Origin: Cytobacillus oceanisediminis 2691
Lineage (GTDB): Bacteria > Bacillota > Bacilli > Bacillales > Cytobacillaceae
Direction: 5' to 3'
NCBI RefSeq assembly: GCF_000294775.2
Contig: NZ_CP015506.1
Coordinates: forward strand, 3,881,501-3,945,500
Length of the DNA stretch: 64,000 nt
The notes below the pieces were generated by a model. It searched no databases and was not told the origin of the DNA. It saw only the letters and a program-made list of their open reading frames with translations. This document shows positions 10,310 through 19,215 of the stretch, one piece after another; position 1 is the first letter of the stretch, and each line of letters opens with the position of its first letter. A program made the position numbers and the translations under genes.

Positions 10310-11659
10310 CTACAGTACATCTTCAAATACTGGCTCAGCATTTTTTAGCTTTTCTACTTTTTCTTCTTGTCCTGTTTCTGCGTTTATATAGATTCTGTAG
10401 GTATCTTCACCCAATGTGCCTAGAATTTCATAACAGGAAACTTCCTGTTTTAAATCATTAATGATGATTGCCCGTCTGTCTTCCATGACTTTAAGCTGTG
10501 GATTCACCTTGGCTCTCGCCTCTTCTGCAGTAATTGCAGGCTCAGGAATTTCTCTCTGGTGATGAGCTTTTAAATAATCCTCAGCAGAAAAGGCTGCCAT
10601 ACTGCCATTATCAAGCGCAACTTTCACACGAATGGAGTCCGGATAAATTCTTACGCCATCCTGATTGGATACGAAGGTAAATACGCCTAAATTGTCATAC
10701 TGAGCACTCTCGAATAAATCAAGGTCCTTGAAGCCATTTTCTTTCAGAAATTTAATCGCATTATTGCTTGCTTCATTAAGGCTTACTTTTTGTTTCGCCA
10801 CTTCCCGATCCAGTATGAACCAGATAGGATACCCGCCTTTCTTAGTGATATCCATGTTTGCTTCTTCTTTTGTTTTCTTATTTTGAATACTGACACTATA
10901 GAACCCGTAATCAGATCCTTTGCCGTTTTCAGTCACTCTTATATTTACATTTTTCCCCAACTTTGCATATTGCTGACCTATTCGTGCAGCTTCTTCTTCT
11001 GTTATTTCTTTACCTTTAAGATATTTGTAATTTTCATCCTTCCTCTGCATATTTACAAATGCCGGTCCAAAGTCTGTCTCTCCATAGCCTTCAACCGTTT
11101 TTTCCACTGTCTTAAATCCATCTATGATTGTATTATCTGCAGCTTCCCCATTGGAAGCGAGCGCCATTTCTACATCCATCCACCGTAAGTTCTTTTCAAG
11201 CACCATATGCTGAACTTTGCGCAAATCCTGCTGAACATCAGCCGACTGTTTATAGAGCTGCTTTAGCGCTTGATATTCTTTATCCGATAAAGGTTCCTTC
11301 TCCAAATCCCTTACTGCTGTCCGATAACTGAAATCTCCAATATTGGATAGAAACTCTTCTGTTTTATTGAAAGGAAGAAGTGAGAGAGGCAGCTGGCCAA
11401 CATCTGAGTGGGCTTCTGAAGTCAATCTCCACACTTCTGCCAATTCAGGTGATAGTGAAGCTCTCGAATTCATTGCTAAGGTTGTTCCGATTTTGTCATG
11501 CAATAGGTCAATTTGGTAAGTTAAATCATGAAATGCCCTTTGATAATTATTTTCGGCATTAATTAGGATTGCATTTTTCTCCCGGTGTTCCTGATAACCC
11601 CAAAACGCTGTACCGGCAACACCCAGTGCAAGTACGCCTATGAGAATTCCTCTAAGCAT
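10310..11659 (-). CDS. ypeB: Germination protein YpeB
   Basis: Partner of the cortex-lytic enzyme SleB. Each protein stabilises the other in the dormant spore, and YpeB is cleaved during germination. The 449-residue protein has an N-terminal signal-anchor (residues about 4-20), a helical N-terminal domain, and PepSY-type repeats in the C-terminal half (GGYPIWFILDREV, TYRIYINAETGQEEKV). I use the ATG at 11659 because GAGGGG lies nine bases before it and only three before the ATG at 11665. It follows sleB by 14 bases in the conserved order. Confidence 0.96.
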   Translation of the reverse strand: MLRGILIGVLALGVAGTAFWGYQEHREKNAILINAENNYQRAFHDLTYQIDLLHDKIGTTLAMNSRASLSPELAEVWRLTSEAHSDVGQLPLSLLPFNKTEEFLSNIGDFSYRTAVRDLEKEPLSDKEYQALKQLYKQSADVQQDLRKVQHMVLEKNLRWMDVEMALASNGEAADNTIIDGFKTVEKTVEGYGETDFGPAFVNMQRKDENYKYLKGKEITEEEAARIGQQYAKLGKNVNIRVTENGKGSDYGFYSVSIQNKKTKEEANMDITKKGGYPIWFILDREVAKQKVSLNEASNNAIKFLKENGFKDLDLFESAQYDNLGVFTFVSNQDGVRIYPDSIRVKVALDNGSMAAFSAEDYLKAHHQREIPEPAITAEEARAKVNPQLKVMEDRRAIIINDLKQEVSCYEILGTLGEDTYRIYINAETGQEEKVEKLKNAEPVFEDVL

Positions 11660-11673
11660 GATCATTCACCCCT

Positions 11674-12513
11674 CTATTTACAGAATATATGTTTTCCAAT
11701 CTGCTTGATTTGCGGCCGTGTCCAAATCCATCCGCTTGTTGCTGTATCCGGGTTAAAGTAATACAGTGCCTCGCCTGTTGGATCCCATCCATTAATGGCA
11801 TCAAGGACGGCCTTTTTTGCAGTTTCATTCGGCGTTAACCATATCTGTCCATCGGCCACGGCGGTAAAAGCACGCGGCTCAAAAATAACGCCAGATACAG
11901 TGTTCGGAAATGATGCACTTTCTACACGGTTTAAGATAACTGCGGCAACTGCCACCTGGCCTGTATACGGCTCTCCTCTTGATTCTCCATAAACCGCATT
12001 GGCCATTAACTGGATATCATTATCTGAGAATCCGTTAGGCACATTTGCAGCAGTCGGCTGTTTAGGAGCTTCCTGCTGCTGTGCCGTTCCCCCGGAAGAT
12101 CCACCTTGCTGAGGCTTAGTCTGCTTTTCAGTGTCCACCCCGCCGTAATGGGTAAATTTATTGCCCTTATTAATTTGTTCTTTCACATACTGTTCATTAT
12201 ACTTGGATGCTTTTACGAGCTTATTTTTTGTTTCCTGGCCAGCAAGCCCATCTATCGGAAGGCCGAATTCATATTGAAAATTCCTGAGTGCCCAATAGGT
12301 TCCCCACCCAAAAACTCCATCGATTTTCCCATTGTAGAATCCTAAATACTGCAGGCGGGACTGAAGCTCGATTACATCATTTCCCACTGCTCCGTGCTGG
12401 ATAACCTGGTTCGAAAAGGCATTAGCTTTGTCCATATTCCCGCTAAAAGGAATTCCTAGAATACAAAGGGAGATTATGAGTAAAACCTTTCCTGCCAAAA
12501 AATTCTTTTTCAT
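11674..12513 (-). CDS. sleB: Spore cortex-lytic enzyme SleB
   Basis: Lytic transglycosylase that degrades cortex peptidoglycan containing muramic-delta-lactam during germination. The 279-residue protein has a signal peptide (residues 1-32) and a peptidoglycan-binding domain (about 38-95, with LQSRLQYLGFYNGKIDGVFG). A low-complexity linker rich in Q, P, G and S follows (130-160), then a catalytic hydrolase-2 domain (about 165-279) with the conserved ANAVYGESRGEPYTGQVAV. It is exported into the forespore envelope. The ribosome-binding site GGAGG is clear. Upstream at 12560-12590 is a weak sigma-G-like pair (GAATA, 17 bases, AAAAATA). Confidence 0.96.
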   Translation of the reverse strand: MKKNFLAGKVLLIISLCILGIPFSGNMDKANAFSNQVIQHGAVGNDVIELQSRLQYLGFYNGKIDGVFGWGTYWALRNFQYEFGLPIDGLAGQETKNKLVKASKYNEQYVKEQINKGNKFTHYGGVDTEKQTKPQQGGSSGGTAQQQEAPKQPTAANVPNGFSDNDIQLMANAVYGESRGEPYTGQVAVAAVILNRVESASFPNTVSGVIFEPRAFTAVADGQIWLTPNETAKKAVLDAINGWDPTGEALYYFNPDTATSGWIWTRPQIKQIGKHIFCK

Positions 12514-12621
12514 GGATTTTAACCTCCAAAAGTCAATCTTTTTTCATTGACCCTATTTTTTGTAGTCCTTGGCTTTTTATTCAATAACTTGAGTCTTTTT
12601 ACTTTTGGTTTATTTTCGGCA

Positions 12622-12653
12622 AAATAAAAAACCCTCCATCAAGAATGGAGAGT
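12622..12653 (-). terminator. Intrinsic terminator overlapping the end of prsW
   Basis: ACTCTCCAT and ATGGAGGGT pair with one mismatch across a 5-base loop, then TTTTTTATTTT on the minus strand. The stem includes the last codons of prsW. Confidence 0.85.
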
Positions 12654-13328
12654 TTTCTGTAAATCAAATTGATTATTCATGTGGTTTAGACTATGTGCCC
12701 TTGCTTTTTTGACTTTTCTTAAGCCCAGCCACCAAAGGAAGATCATAAATGGGAACATGATAAAAATCCAATGTTTTAAGGAGATCAGGATATAGTCGTA
12801 AATACCGTGAAGGAGAAAAGGTATAAAGAGCGAAAAGGCTATCCATTTTTTTGTCGAGGTTGCCGAGAATTTTCCTTTTCCTATATAATAGCCCATGATA
12901 ACACCAAAGAGAGCATGACTGGAAACCGGAAGCAAGGCCCTTCCAAGAGCGTGTTCCACACCGAGTGCGACGAGATAGAAGATATTTTCTGCAGTGGCAA
13001 AGCCAAGTGATACAGAAGCACCATACACAATTCCATCATATGGTTCATCAAATGTTATATGCTGATAAATAGTATAAAATAATATAAACCATTTAAAGAA
13101 TTCTTCCAGCAGACTTGATGACAGAAATGCATCCATCAAACTAGACTGCAGCACCCCTTCAGTCTCTAAAACATACTGGATGAACATGATAGGGAATACG
13201 AGCAAAGCACCAAACAAAAAAGTTTTAAAAACCATTGATATGGGTTCAGACTCATATTGATCTTTTAAATAAAAATAGCTTAATAATGCCAACCCCGGCG
13301 CGATGCCAGCGGATAATATTCCCAGCAT
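12639..13328 (-). CDS. prsW: Glutamic-type intramembrane protease PrsW
   Basis: Membrane protease of the CPBP/type II clan. In B. subtilis it makes the site-1 cut in the anti-sigma factor RsiW. The 229-residue product has about seven to eight membrane segments and the catalytic motif [10 protein letters not shown] (the EExxxK signature, about residues 92-101). Conserved GxxFATxEN and SHALFG stretches follow. The ATG at 13328 has AGAGGG six bases upstream; a longer reading would use a TTG with no site. No sigW-rsiW pair is in this window, so its substrate here cannot be named. It is divergent from ansA. Confidence 0.9.
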   Translation of the reverse strand: MLGILSAGIAPGLALLSYFYLKDQYESEPISMVFKTFLFGALLVFPIMFIQYVLETEGVLQSSLMDAFLSSSLLEEFFKWFILFYTIYQHITFDEPYDGIVYGASVSLGFATAENIFYLVALGVEHALGRALLPVSSHALFGVIMGYYIGKGKFSATSTKKWIAFSLFIPFLLHGIYDYILISLKHWIFIMFPFMIFLWWLGLRKVKKARAHSLNHMNNQFDLQKTLHS

Positions 13329-13460
13329 GAGCTGCCCTCTTTTCAATCTGTTTTCTTAATCGTATCATGATATAGAAAGAATTAAAATGATTATTCAAAT
13401 ATTGGAAAACAAAATATTTCACATCATATTTTGAGTCAAAGCTAGAATTGGGGGATTAAC

Positions 13461-14429
13461 ATGGAGAAAAAAAAGATACTTGTTATACACACTGGAGGCA
13501 CCATTTCAATGAGTGAGGATGCAGCAACTGGTGCTGTAAAGCCAACAGATAATAATCCATTAACTGAAAAAACAAAGGAACTGCTTTCCCTTGCAGAATT
13601 ACTGGTTGAAGAGCCTTTTCATCTCCCTTCACCGCATATAACACCTAGAGAAATGCTTAAATTGAAGGAAATCATTGAAAAAAACCTGGCAAAAGAAAAA
13701 ATTAGCGGCGTAGTCATTACCCATGGAACAGATACATTAGAAGAGACAGCCTATTTCTTGGATCTGACTGTTAAAACATCTCTTCCCATCGTTGTTACTG
13801 GTGCAATGAGATCAAGTAATGAAATCGGCTCTGACGGACTTTACAACCTAATTTCCTCCATTCGCGTGGCTTCATGTGAAGAAGCAAAAAACAAAGGGGT
13901 TCTGGTTGTTCTAAATGATGAAATTCATACTGCGGAAAATGTGACAAAGACACACACAAGCAATGTATCTACTTTCCAAAGCCCGCAGTATGGACCAATC
14001 GGAATAGTCACAAAGAGAGGTGTATTATTCCACAACACGCCCACAAATAGAGAATATTATCCTTTAAATGCTATTGTTAAAAAAGTCACACTTATTAAAG
14101 CATTTGCCGGAATGGATTCTTCTTTGCTTTATGCGATAGGTGATTTAGATTTTGACGGAGTTGTGATTGAAGCACTTGGACAAGGCAATTTGCCTCCAGC
14201 CACAATTGAAGGCATTAAGGCTCTTACAGAAAAGAACATTCCGATTGTATTGGTTTCCCGATGTTTCAATGGAATTGCACAAGATGTGTATGGCTATGAC
14301 GGAGGCGGAAAGCATCTAAAGGACATGGGTGTTATTTTCTCAAATGGACTAAACGGGCAAAAAGCAAGAATTAAACTGCTTATCGGACTGGAAACCCAGC
14401 AAAATATCGAAGAGATTTTCCAAATATAA
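13461..14429 (+). CDS. ansA: L-asparaginase type I
   Basis: Hydrolyses L-asparagine to aspartate and ammonia in the cytoplasm. The 322-residue protein has both catalytic threonine motifs: HTGGTISMSED near residue 11 and THGTDTLEETA near residue 88. It also has the conserved GALRSSN-like stretch TGAMRSSNEIGSDG. No signal peptide is present, which supports type I. The gene stands alone with no aspartase gene beside it, unlike the ansAB operon of B. subtilis. It converges on ypdA and shares a terminator with it. Confidence 0.95.
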   Translation: MEKKKILVIHTGGTISMSEDAATGAVKPTDNNPLTEKTKELLSLAELLVEEPFHLPSPHITPREMLKLKEIIEKNLAKEKISGVVITHGTDTLEETAYFLDLTVKTSLPIVVTGAMRSSNEIGSDGLYNLISSIRVASCEEAKNKGVLVVLNDEIHTAENVTKTHTSNVSTFQSPQYGPIGIVTKRGVLFHNTPTNREYYPLNAIVKKVTLIKAFAGMDSSLLYAIGDLDFDGVVIEALGQGNLPPATIEGIKALTEKNIPIVLVSRCFNGIAQDVYGYDGGGKHLKDMGVIFSNGLNGQKARIKLLIGLETQQNIEEIFQI

Positions 14430-14432
14430 ATT

Positions 14433-14478
14433 GGCAATAACAAAGGCTAATCACTTGTGATCAGCCTTTGTTATTGCC
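14433..14478. terminator. Long bidirectional terminator between ansA and ypdA
   Basis: A 16-bp perfect stem (GGCAATAACAAAGGCT with its complement) is extended beyond one mismatch by ATCAC/GTGAT, leaving a tiny loop. The plus side is followed by TTTTT, and the minus side by an AT-rich run. The right arm lies in the ypdA coding end. It serves both convergent genes. Confidence 0.9.
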
Positions 14479-15435
14479 TTTTTCAATTATAGCTTTTGCT
14501 ATTTGTCCGCCATGGAATCTGCCATTTTCAATAAAAATTTCGTTGGCATTATTCCCGGCAGCTATTACACCCGCAATAAATATTCCAGGGACATTCGTTT
14601 CCATCGTTTCAGGATTAAATTGAGGGCGGCCCGTTTCTTCATTTATTTGAATTCCCATACCCCTTAAAAATTCATGGTCAGGATGGTAGCCGGTCATGGC
14701 AAATACAAAGTCGTTCTCAATGTCAAAATGCTGGCCACCTGCCATGTAGGTCAGCTTATTTTCACTGATTTCTTTCACATGTGCATTAAATTCCATTTTG
14801 ATGACGCCGTTTCTGACTAAGGACTCAAACTCAGGGAGAATCCATGGCTTTATGCTGGGTGAATATTCTGTTCCGCGATAGATCACCGTAACTCTGGCTC
14901 CTGCTTTAACCAGTTCGATCGCAGCATCGACGCTTGAGTTTTTCCCGCCAATTACCGTTACGTCTTTATCAAAATAAGGATGGGCTTCTTTGAAATAGTG
15001 AAACACCTTTGGCAGATCCTCCCCTGGAACTCCCATGTAATTTGGATGGTCGTAATAGCCTGTAGCAATTACTACGTAATTGGCGGTATAAATGCCCTTA
15101 TCTGTTTGTACTTCAAATACATCAGATGGATTTTTAATTACTTTGAGAACTTTTTCAAAGGCATTTACCTTGATCCCTTTTCTTTTTACAACTTCCCGGT
15201 AATAAGTTAGTGCCTGGTTTCTCTTAGGCTTATAATTTTCTGTTATAAAGGGTACCCCGCCGATTTCGAGCTTTTCGCTCGTGCTGAAGAAGGTTTGGTG
15301 TGTTGGATAGTGGTAAATTGCGTTTACAATATTGCCTTTTTCGATAACAAGCGGGTTTCTCCCAGCTTCCTGAAGGGCTATGGCAGCTGCCAATCCGCAT
15401 GGTCCTCCGCCAACAATAATAGCGTCTATATTCAA
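14461..15435 (-). CDS. ypdA: Bacillithiol disulfide reductase (YpdA/Bdr)
   Basis: FAD- and NADPH-dependent flavoprotein that reduces oxidised bacillithiol, keeping the Firmicutes thiol pool reduced. The protein has the N-terminal FAD motif GGGPCGLAAA with the family cysteine, the second dinucleotide motif GGKNSSVDAAIELV (about residue 155), and a C-terminal GVIAAGNNANEIFIENG. I take the TTG at 15435 as start, because AAGGAG is eight bases upstream and the 324-residue product then has the length of the B. subtilis protein. The GTG nine bases earlier overlaps the ribosome-binding site. Confidence 0.94.
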   Translation of the reverse strand: MNIDAIIVGGGPCGLAAAIALQEAGRNPLVIEKGNIVNAIYHYPTHQTFFSTSEKLEIGGVPFITENYKPKRNQALTYYREVVKRKGIKVNAFEKVLKVIKNPSDVFEVQTDKGIYTANYVVIATGYYDHPNYMGVPGEDLPKVFHYFKEAHPYFDKDVTVIGGKNSSVDAAIELVKAGARVTVIYRGTEYSPSIKPWILPEFESLVRNGVIKMEFNAHVKEISENKLTYMAGGQHFDIENDFVFAMTGYHPDHEFLRGMGIQINEETGRPQFNPETMETNVPGIFIAGVIAAGNNANEIFIENGRFHGGQIAKAIIEKGNNKG

Positions 15436-15520
15436 GATTCTCACTCCTTAATCAATACCCATGAAAAAAGTTTCATGTTGCTGTTTTTCTTACAAATAAT
15501 TGTTTTAGCCTATAATATGC

Positions 15521-15746
15521 GCGTTCAAATCAGCATGGGGCACTTGCTTTCCGCGCGGAGAGATGAGAGCCTCCTCGCTTCCGCCTGCGGGGTCTCTCAC
15601 TTCCCTAACCTCCTGCAGGATACTGAATAAGCGTCCTAGAAATAACCCCCCACGAAGGAAATGCGGATGAATTCCGTGGATAAAGTGCCCACAGCGAAGA
15701 TCAACTCAACAGGTAAACTTAGTTTGAAGATAAAAAGCAACAACCT
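15521..15746 (+). repeat. Dispersed repeat family A, copy 1
   Basis: The gene-free interval 15436-15840 holds a copy of a repeat of about 190-230 bases also found at 35322, 40451, 58816 and 62651. Shared blocks are ggggcacttgctttccgc, gagagcctcctcg, the middle cacgaaggaaatgcgga, and the right end tgcccacagcgaagatcaac followed by agcaacaacc. No gene is inside it. Confidence 0.8.
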
Positions 15747-15764
15747 TTACTGAAAACAACTGAA

Positions 15765-15795
15765 AAATCTCCCATCAGTTTATGATAGGAGATTT
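15765..15795. terminator. Intrinsic terminator of gudB
   Basis: AAATCTCC and GGAGATTT with an inner ATCA/TGAT form a stem of about 13 bp with one mismatch. T-runs occur on both sides. It lies 45 bases past the gudB stop. Confidence 0.85.
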
Positions 15796-15840
15796 TTTAT
15801 GATTATTCAAATGTCTTACTTTCACCAATGGGATTTATAA

Positions 15841-17115
15841 TTAAATCCATCCGCGGAATCTTGAAGCTTCCGCCATTTTTCTCACACCAACCATATAAGC
15901 AGCCAGGCGCATATCCACACGGCGGGTTTGGGACGTCTGATAAATATTATCAAATGACTTAACCATTACCTTCTCAAGCTTTTCTTCTACTTCTTCTTCG
16001 GTCCAGTAATATCCCTGGTTATTTTGCACCCATTCGAAGTATGAAACCGTTACTCCTCCAGCCGAGGCCAGCACGTCAGGCACAAGCAGAATTCCGCGCT
16101 CGGAAATAATTCGTGTTGCTTCCAAAGTAGTTGGGCCGTTAGCCGCCTCCACTACAATGCTCGCTCTTATATTATGTGCATTTTCTTCTGTTATCTGATT
16201 TTCGATGGCCGCAGGAACCAGAATATCGCAATCAAGTTCAAGCAGCTCTTTATTTGTAATTGTATCATTAAACAACTTTGTCACAGTGCCAAAGCTATCA
16301 CGGCGATCCAAGAGGTAATCGATATCAAGACCGTCTGGATCATATAAACCGCCATAAGCATCTGAAATGCCAACAACCTTTGCACCAGCATCATGCATAA
16401 ACTTTGAGAGGAAACTTCCAGCATTACCGAATCCCTGAACAACTACTCTTGCACCTTCCAGATTAATGCCTTTTTTCTTTGCAGCTTCGCGTATGCAAAT
16501 TGTAACCCCTTTAGCTGTTGCTGATTCCCGTCCATGTGAACCGCCTAGTACAAGTGGTTTACCTGTAATGAAGCCTGGAGAGTTAAATTCATCAATCCGG
16601 CTGTATTCATCCATCATCCATGCCATGATCTGCGAATTGGTAAATACATCAGGTGCAGGAATATCCTTAGTCGGTCCCACAATTTGACTGATTGCCCGTA
16701 CATAACCGCGGCTTAGCCGCTCTAACTCACCGAAGGACATATCGCGAGGGTCGCAAACGATTCCGCCTTTACCTCCGCCATATGGAAGATCCACAATTCC
16801 GCATTTTAAGCTCATCCAGATTGACAGTGCCTTTACTTCCTTTTCAGTTACATTCGGGTGAAAACGAATACCGCCTTTAGTAGGACCAACAGCATCATTA
16901 TGCTGGGCCCGGTAGCCAGTAAAGACTTTTACTGTTCCGTCATCCATCCGTACAGGGATTTTCACTGTCATCATGCGAATTGGCTCTTTTAGAAGCTCAT
17001 AGACCTCATCAGAATATCCCAGCTTCCCTAAAGCCTTATGTATGACAGTTTGAGTCGACCTTAAGACGTCCAATTTTTCAGCTTTATTTGAATCAGTACC
17101 TTTCTCGGCTACCAT
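15841..17115 (-). CDS. gudB: NAD-specific glutamate dehydrogenase (GudB/RocG type)
   Basis: Catabolic enzyme that converts glutamate to 2-oxoglutarate and ammonia. The 424-residue protein has the substrate-binding stretch KCGIVDLPYGGGKGG (catalytic lysine region, about residue 105), DIPAPDVFTN, and the nucleotide-binding GFGNAGSF. The start at 17115 has AGGAGG seven bases upstream. The duplication that inactivates gudB in laboratory B. subtilis 168 would show as a doubled VKA. Only one copy (KEVKALSIW) is present, so the enzyme should be active. Position between ypdA and mecB matches gudB rather than rocG. Confidence 0.95.
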   Translation of the reverse strand: MVAEKGTDSNKAEKLDVLRSTQTVIHKALGKLGYSDEVYELLKEPIRMMTVKIPVRMDDGTVKVFTGYRAQHNDAVGPTKGGIRFHPNVTEKEVKALSIWMSLKCGIVDLPYGGGKGGIVCDPRDMSFGELERLSRGYVRAISQIVGPTKDIPAPDVFTNSQIMAWMMDEYSRIDEFNSPGFITGKPLVLGGSHGRESATAKGVTICIREAAKKKGINLEGARVVVQGFGNAGSFLSKFMHDAGAKVVGISDAYGGLYDPDGLDIDYLLDRRDSFGTVTKLFNDTITNKELLELDCDILVPAAIENQITEENAHNIRASIVVEAANGPTTLEATRIISERGILLVPDVLASAGGVTVSYFEWVQNNQGYYWTEEEVEEKLEKVMVKSFDNIYQTSQTRRVDMRLAAYMVGVRKMAEASRFRGWI

Positions 17116-17498
17116 TTGTAAACCTCCTAGAAAAATCACTTTCATTAGTTGTCCGCTTCCATGGATTAGTATACACCTTTGCCTAATTTATGCAAGAAGA
17201 ATAATGTACTTTTCCTCATTTTTTAATATTTTCATGAAACCGCTCTCAGCCCTGGTATTAAAGGGAATTTTCTGTTTACTCCTAGTACCCGTTTTCCCGT
17301 TTTAACCTAAAGGAAACATCCATTTCCCTCTTTACTGTTTAGTTAAAAACTTTTCCATTTTTATGCTATTATTGCATTTGATTGACTATACTTGTTTTAC
17401 CCAATTTTTATATAGTTCATGACCATTTAATCCAAAATCACTGTATTTCGCTGTAATCATCCTCCCTGATAATCTGTGCGGGGAAGATTGCCTATGTT
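17116..17498. other. Gene-free interval upstream of gudB
   Basis: These 383 bases are AT-rich and contain no supportable gene. A possible gudB -10 box TATACT (minus strand, 17168-17173) has a poor -35 about 16 bases upstream, so I do not claim a promoter. No riboswitch-like fold or repeat of families A or B was recognised. Confidence 0.5.
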
Positions 17499-17528
17499 CA
17501 AAAAAAAGAAAGAGGATTTCCCTCTTTT
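17499..17528 (-). terminator. Intrinsic terminator of mecB/ypbH
   Basis: AAAGAGG and CCTCTTT form a 7-bp stem with a 5-base loop, followed by CTTTTTTTT on the minus strand. It is just past the mecB stop. Confidence 0.88.
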
Positions 17529-17533
17529 CAGCC

Positions 17534-18115
17534 TTATGAAAAGTATTTTACCAGCTCCTTTACTGCTTGGGACTCGATAAGTACTTTCCCATATTCCTGA
17601 ATAACATGTATGCTGGTAAAGGCTGAATCACCGTACTCAGCTAGTATGGCAATTACTCTATGAACGTTTTCTGCCGCTATATCAGTAACATGATAATAAT
17701 ACTTCTCTTTATAAGAATAAAGGCTTCCTTCCTCAATCTGTACACGATTCAGCTCTGCAGCCATTTGAATTACATCTTCAAAATCCTGGAACTCGAATAA
17801 TATATCTTCACTGCCCTCAACAGTTACTTGCATTTCAATAAAACCATCCTCAAGGAGCTCTTCATCATCCATCTGCTCCTCCATTGTAACGATCATAACC
17901 ATTCCCTGAGACTGCATGGAGAATATCTCCACAGCAACTGAACCTTGAATATCTACACCAAATTCTTCACTTGCCTCTTCCAGCATCTCATGAAAAAGCT
18001 GATGCCATTTAAGTGAATCCTTCCAGACATCTTCCTTAGTCAGTCCTCTATCATTTAAATCATCTAATGTGAGAAAGATTTTGATTTTATTATAATTCAA
18101 ACGTTCTAAGCGCAT
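17534..18115 (-). CDS. mecB: MecA-family adaptor protein (MecB/YpbH)
   Basis: Adaptor that delivers substrates to the ClpC AAA+ protease. The 193-residue product has the MecA layout: an N-terminal domain (MRLERLNYNKIKIFLTLDDL) that recognises substrates, an acidic linker around residues 70-95 (EEQMDDEELLEDG), and a C-terminal ClpC-binding domain with YKEKYYYHV and IIQEYG-like stretches. The start at 18115 aligns with the family and drops eight upstream residues. YpbH is the MecA paralogue that neighbours gudB in Bacillus. A second paralogue near the spx region would be expected elsewhere. Confidence 0.9.
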   Translation of the reverse strand: MRLERLNYNKIKIFLTLDDLNDRGLTKEDVWKDSLKWHQLFHEMLEEASEEFGVDIQGSVAVEIFSMQSQGMVMIVTMEEQMDDEELLEDGFIEMQVTVEGSEDILFEFQDFEDVIQMAAELNRVQIEEGSLYSYKEKYYYHVTDIAAENVHRVIAILAEYGDSAFTSIHVIQEYGKVLIESQAVKELVKYFS

Positions 18116-18207
18116 AATAAGCCCCCTGACCTGAACCAACTCTTTGATTTAGTGTATGAAACATTGCGCAGTTTGTGAGTCGTCTTATTTTGTATGGCTA
18201 AAAAGAA

Positions 18208-18235
18208 AAGACCCGGCAATTTACCGCCAGATCTT
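18208..18235 (-). terminator. Intrinsic terminator of the MerR/B12 regulator gene
   Basis: AAGATCTGGC pairs with GCCGGGTCTT (two mismatches or wobbles) across an 8-base loop, followed by TTCTTTTT on the minus strand. It abuts the regulator stop. Confidence 0.75.
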
Positions 18236-18238
18236 ATC

Positions 18239-19144
18239 TTATTGGAGCCGTTTTCTAATCCATTCTTCCCATTCATTTGTGGAACTGCCGGGAATTAACT
18301 GTTCATACTTCGTTTTTTCTTCATTACTGAGGGTATCAATCCCGAATCCCCCAATGCCTACATGCAAATTCCCATAAGTCTCTGCAAGGCTCTCTGACAG
18401 TTTTAGGGTTTCTGGTACGTTGGACTTCATCGTACAGGATAAGAATATAAACTTTGGTTTAACTATCTCAATCACAGTTTCGATATCTTCTTCAGCGATG
18501 CTTGTCCCAAGGTAAACGACTTCAAATCCTCTTCTGCGCAAAAATAAAGTAAAAATTAATAGCCCTAATTCGTGAGCTTCACCTGGTCCGCAGACTGCTA
18601 TCACCTTTGGCAGAACTCCGTTATGCGGAAAAGAATGCAGAATCATCCCAATTCTGGATCTTAATATAGATGAGGCAAAATGCTCATGTGCACTTGTTAT
18701 TTTCCCCTCTTCCCATTGATGCCCGATTTTTACAAGAAGTGAACCTAATATATCAATAAGAACTTTATCTATTGTATAAAAACTGAAAGCCTGATTAATT
18801 AAATCATGTGCTTTTGTTTCATTAAACTGAAGGAGAGCTTCAAGCAGCTCATTGGCGAGGGCACCAGACCGATCACCTTCCTTATCCATCTGAAGCGGCT
18901 CGGCATTCAGTTCCTTATTTTCCAGAAGGGAAACAGCCTGACTTATGGAAAAACCCTGATCCACTTTCCTGATCAGCCATTTTAACACTTTGATATGTTC
19001 CTCTGTATAAAGCCTATGGCCAGATTCATTTCTCTTTGGAGCAACAATTTGATACCGTCTCTCCCATGCTCTTAACGTTCCTGGCTGAATGCCGAGCATC
19101 TTAGATACAGCCTTAATATTATACTTTCCTTCTTCAGTTGCCAT
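18239..19144 (-). CDS. MerR-family regulator with CarH/LitR-type cobalamin-binding domain
   Basis: Predicted DNA-binding regulator of 301 residues. Residues about 5-75 form a MerR winged helix (YNIKAVSKMLGIQPGTLRAWERR). Then comes a helical cap domain with the W-x9-EH signature, seen as W EEGKITSAH EH near residue 150. A Rossmann-like B12 domain follows with GEAHELG, a match to the E/DxHxxG cobalt-ligand motif. CarH and LitR proteins with these motifs bind adenosylcobalamin and lose DNA binding in light. Light sensing here is inferred. The start at 19144 is set by GGAGGG six bases upstream. It has its own promoter and terminator, so it is a single-gene unit between ypbG and mecB. Confidence 0.88.
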   Translation of the reverse strand: MATEEGKYNIKAVSKMLGIQPGTLRAWERRYQIVAPKRNESGHRLYTEEHIKVLKWLIRKVDQGFSISQAVSLLENKELNAEPLQMDKEGDRSGALANELLEALLQFNETKAHDLINQAFSFYTIDKVLIDILGSLLVKIGHQWEEGKITSAHEHFASSILRSRIGMILHSFPHNGVLPKVIAVCGPGEAHELGLLIFTLFLRRRGFEVVYLGTSIAEEDIETVIEIVKPKFIFLSCTMKSNVPETLKLSESLAETYGNLHVGIGGFGIDTLSNEEKTKYEQLIPGSSTNEWEEWIRKRLQ

Positions 19145-19167
19145 ACCCAGCCCTCCATTCATTACTA

Positions 19168-19196
19168 ATTATAAAAACCGCCGGTAGAACTGTAAA
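19168..19196 (-). promoter_or_regulatory. Sigma-A-type promoter of the MerR/B12 regulator, with internal palindrome
   Basis: On the minus strand TTTACA (19191-19196) and TATAAT (19168-19173) are separated by exactly 17 bases. The spacer contains the imperfect palindrome ACCGGCGGT, a plausible operator between the promoter boxes. The predicted RNA leader before the start codon is only about 15-20 bases. Confidence 0.7.
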
Positions 19197-19215
19197 ATCT
19201 GGGTGTGTTTTATTT

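Noticed and set aside
12537-12556. Inverted repeat gtcaat-attgac upstream of sleB
   Set aside because: A 6-bp AT-rich pair in the leader region is expected by chance; no T-run or conserved site supports a function.
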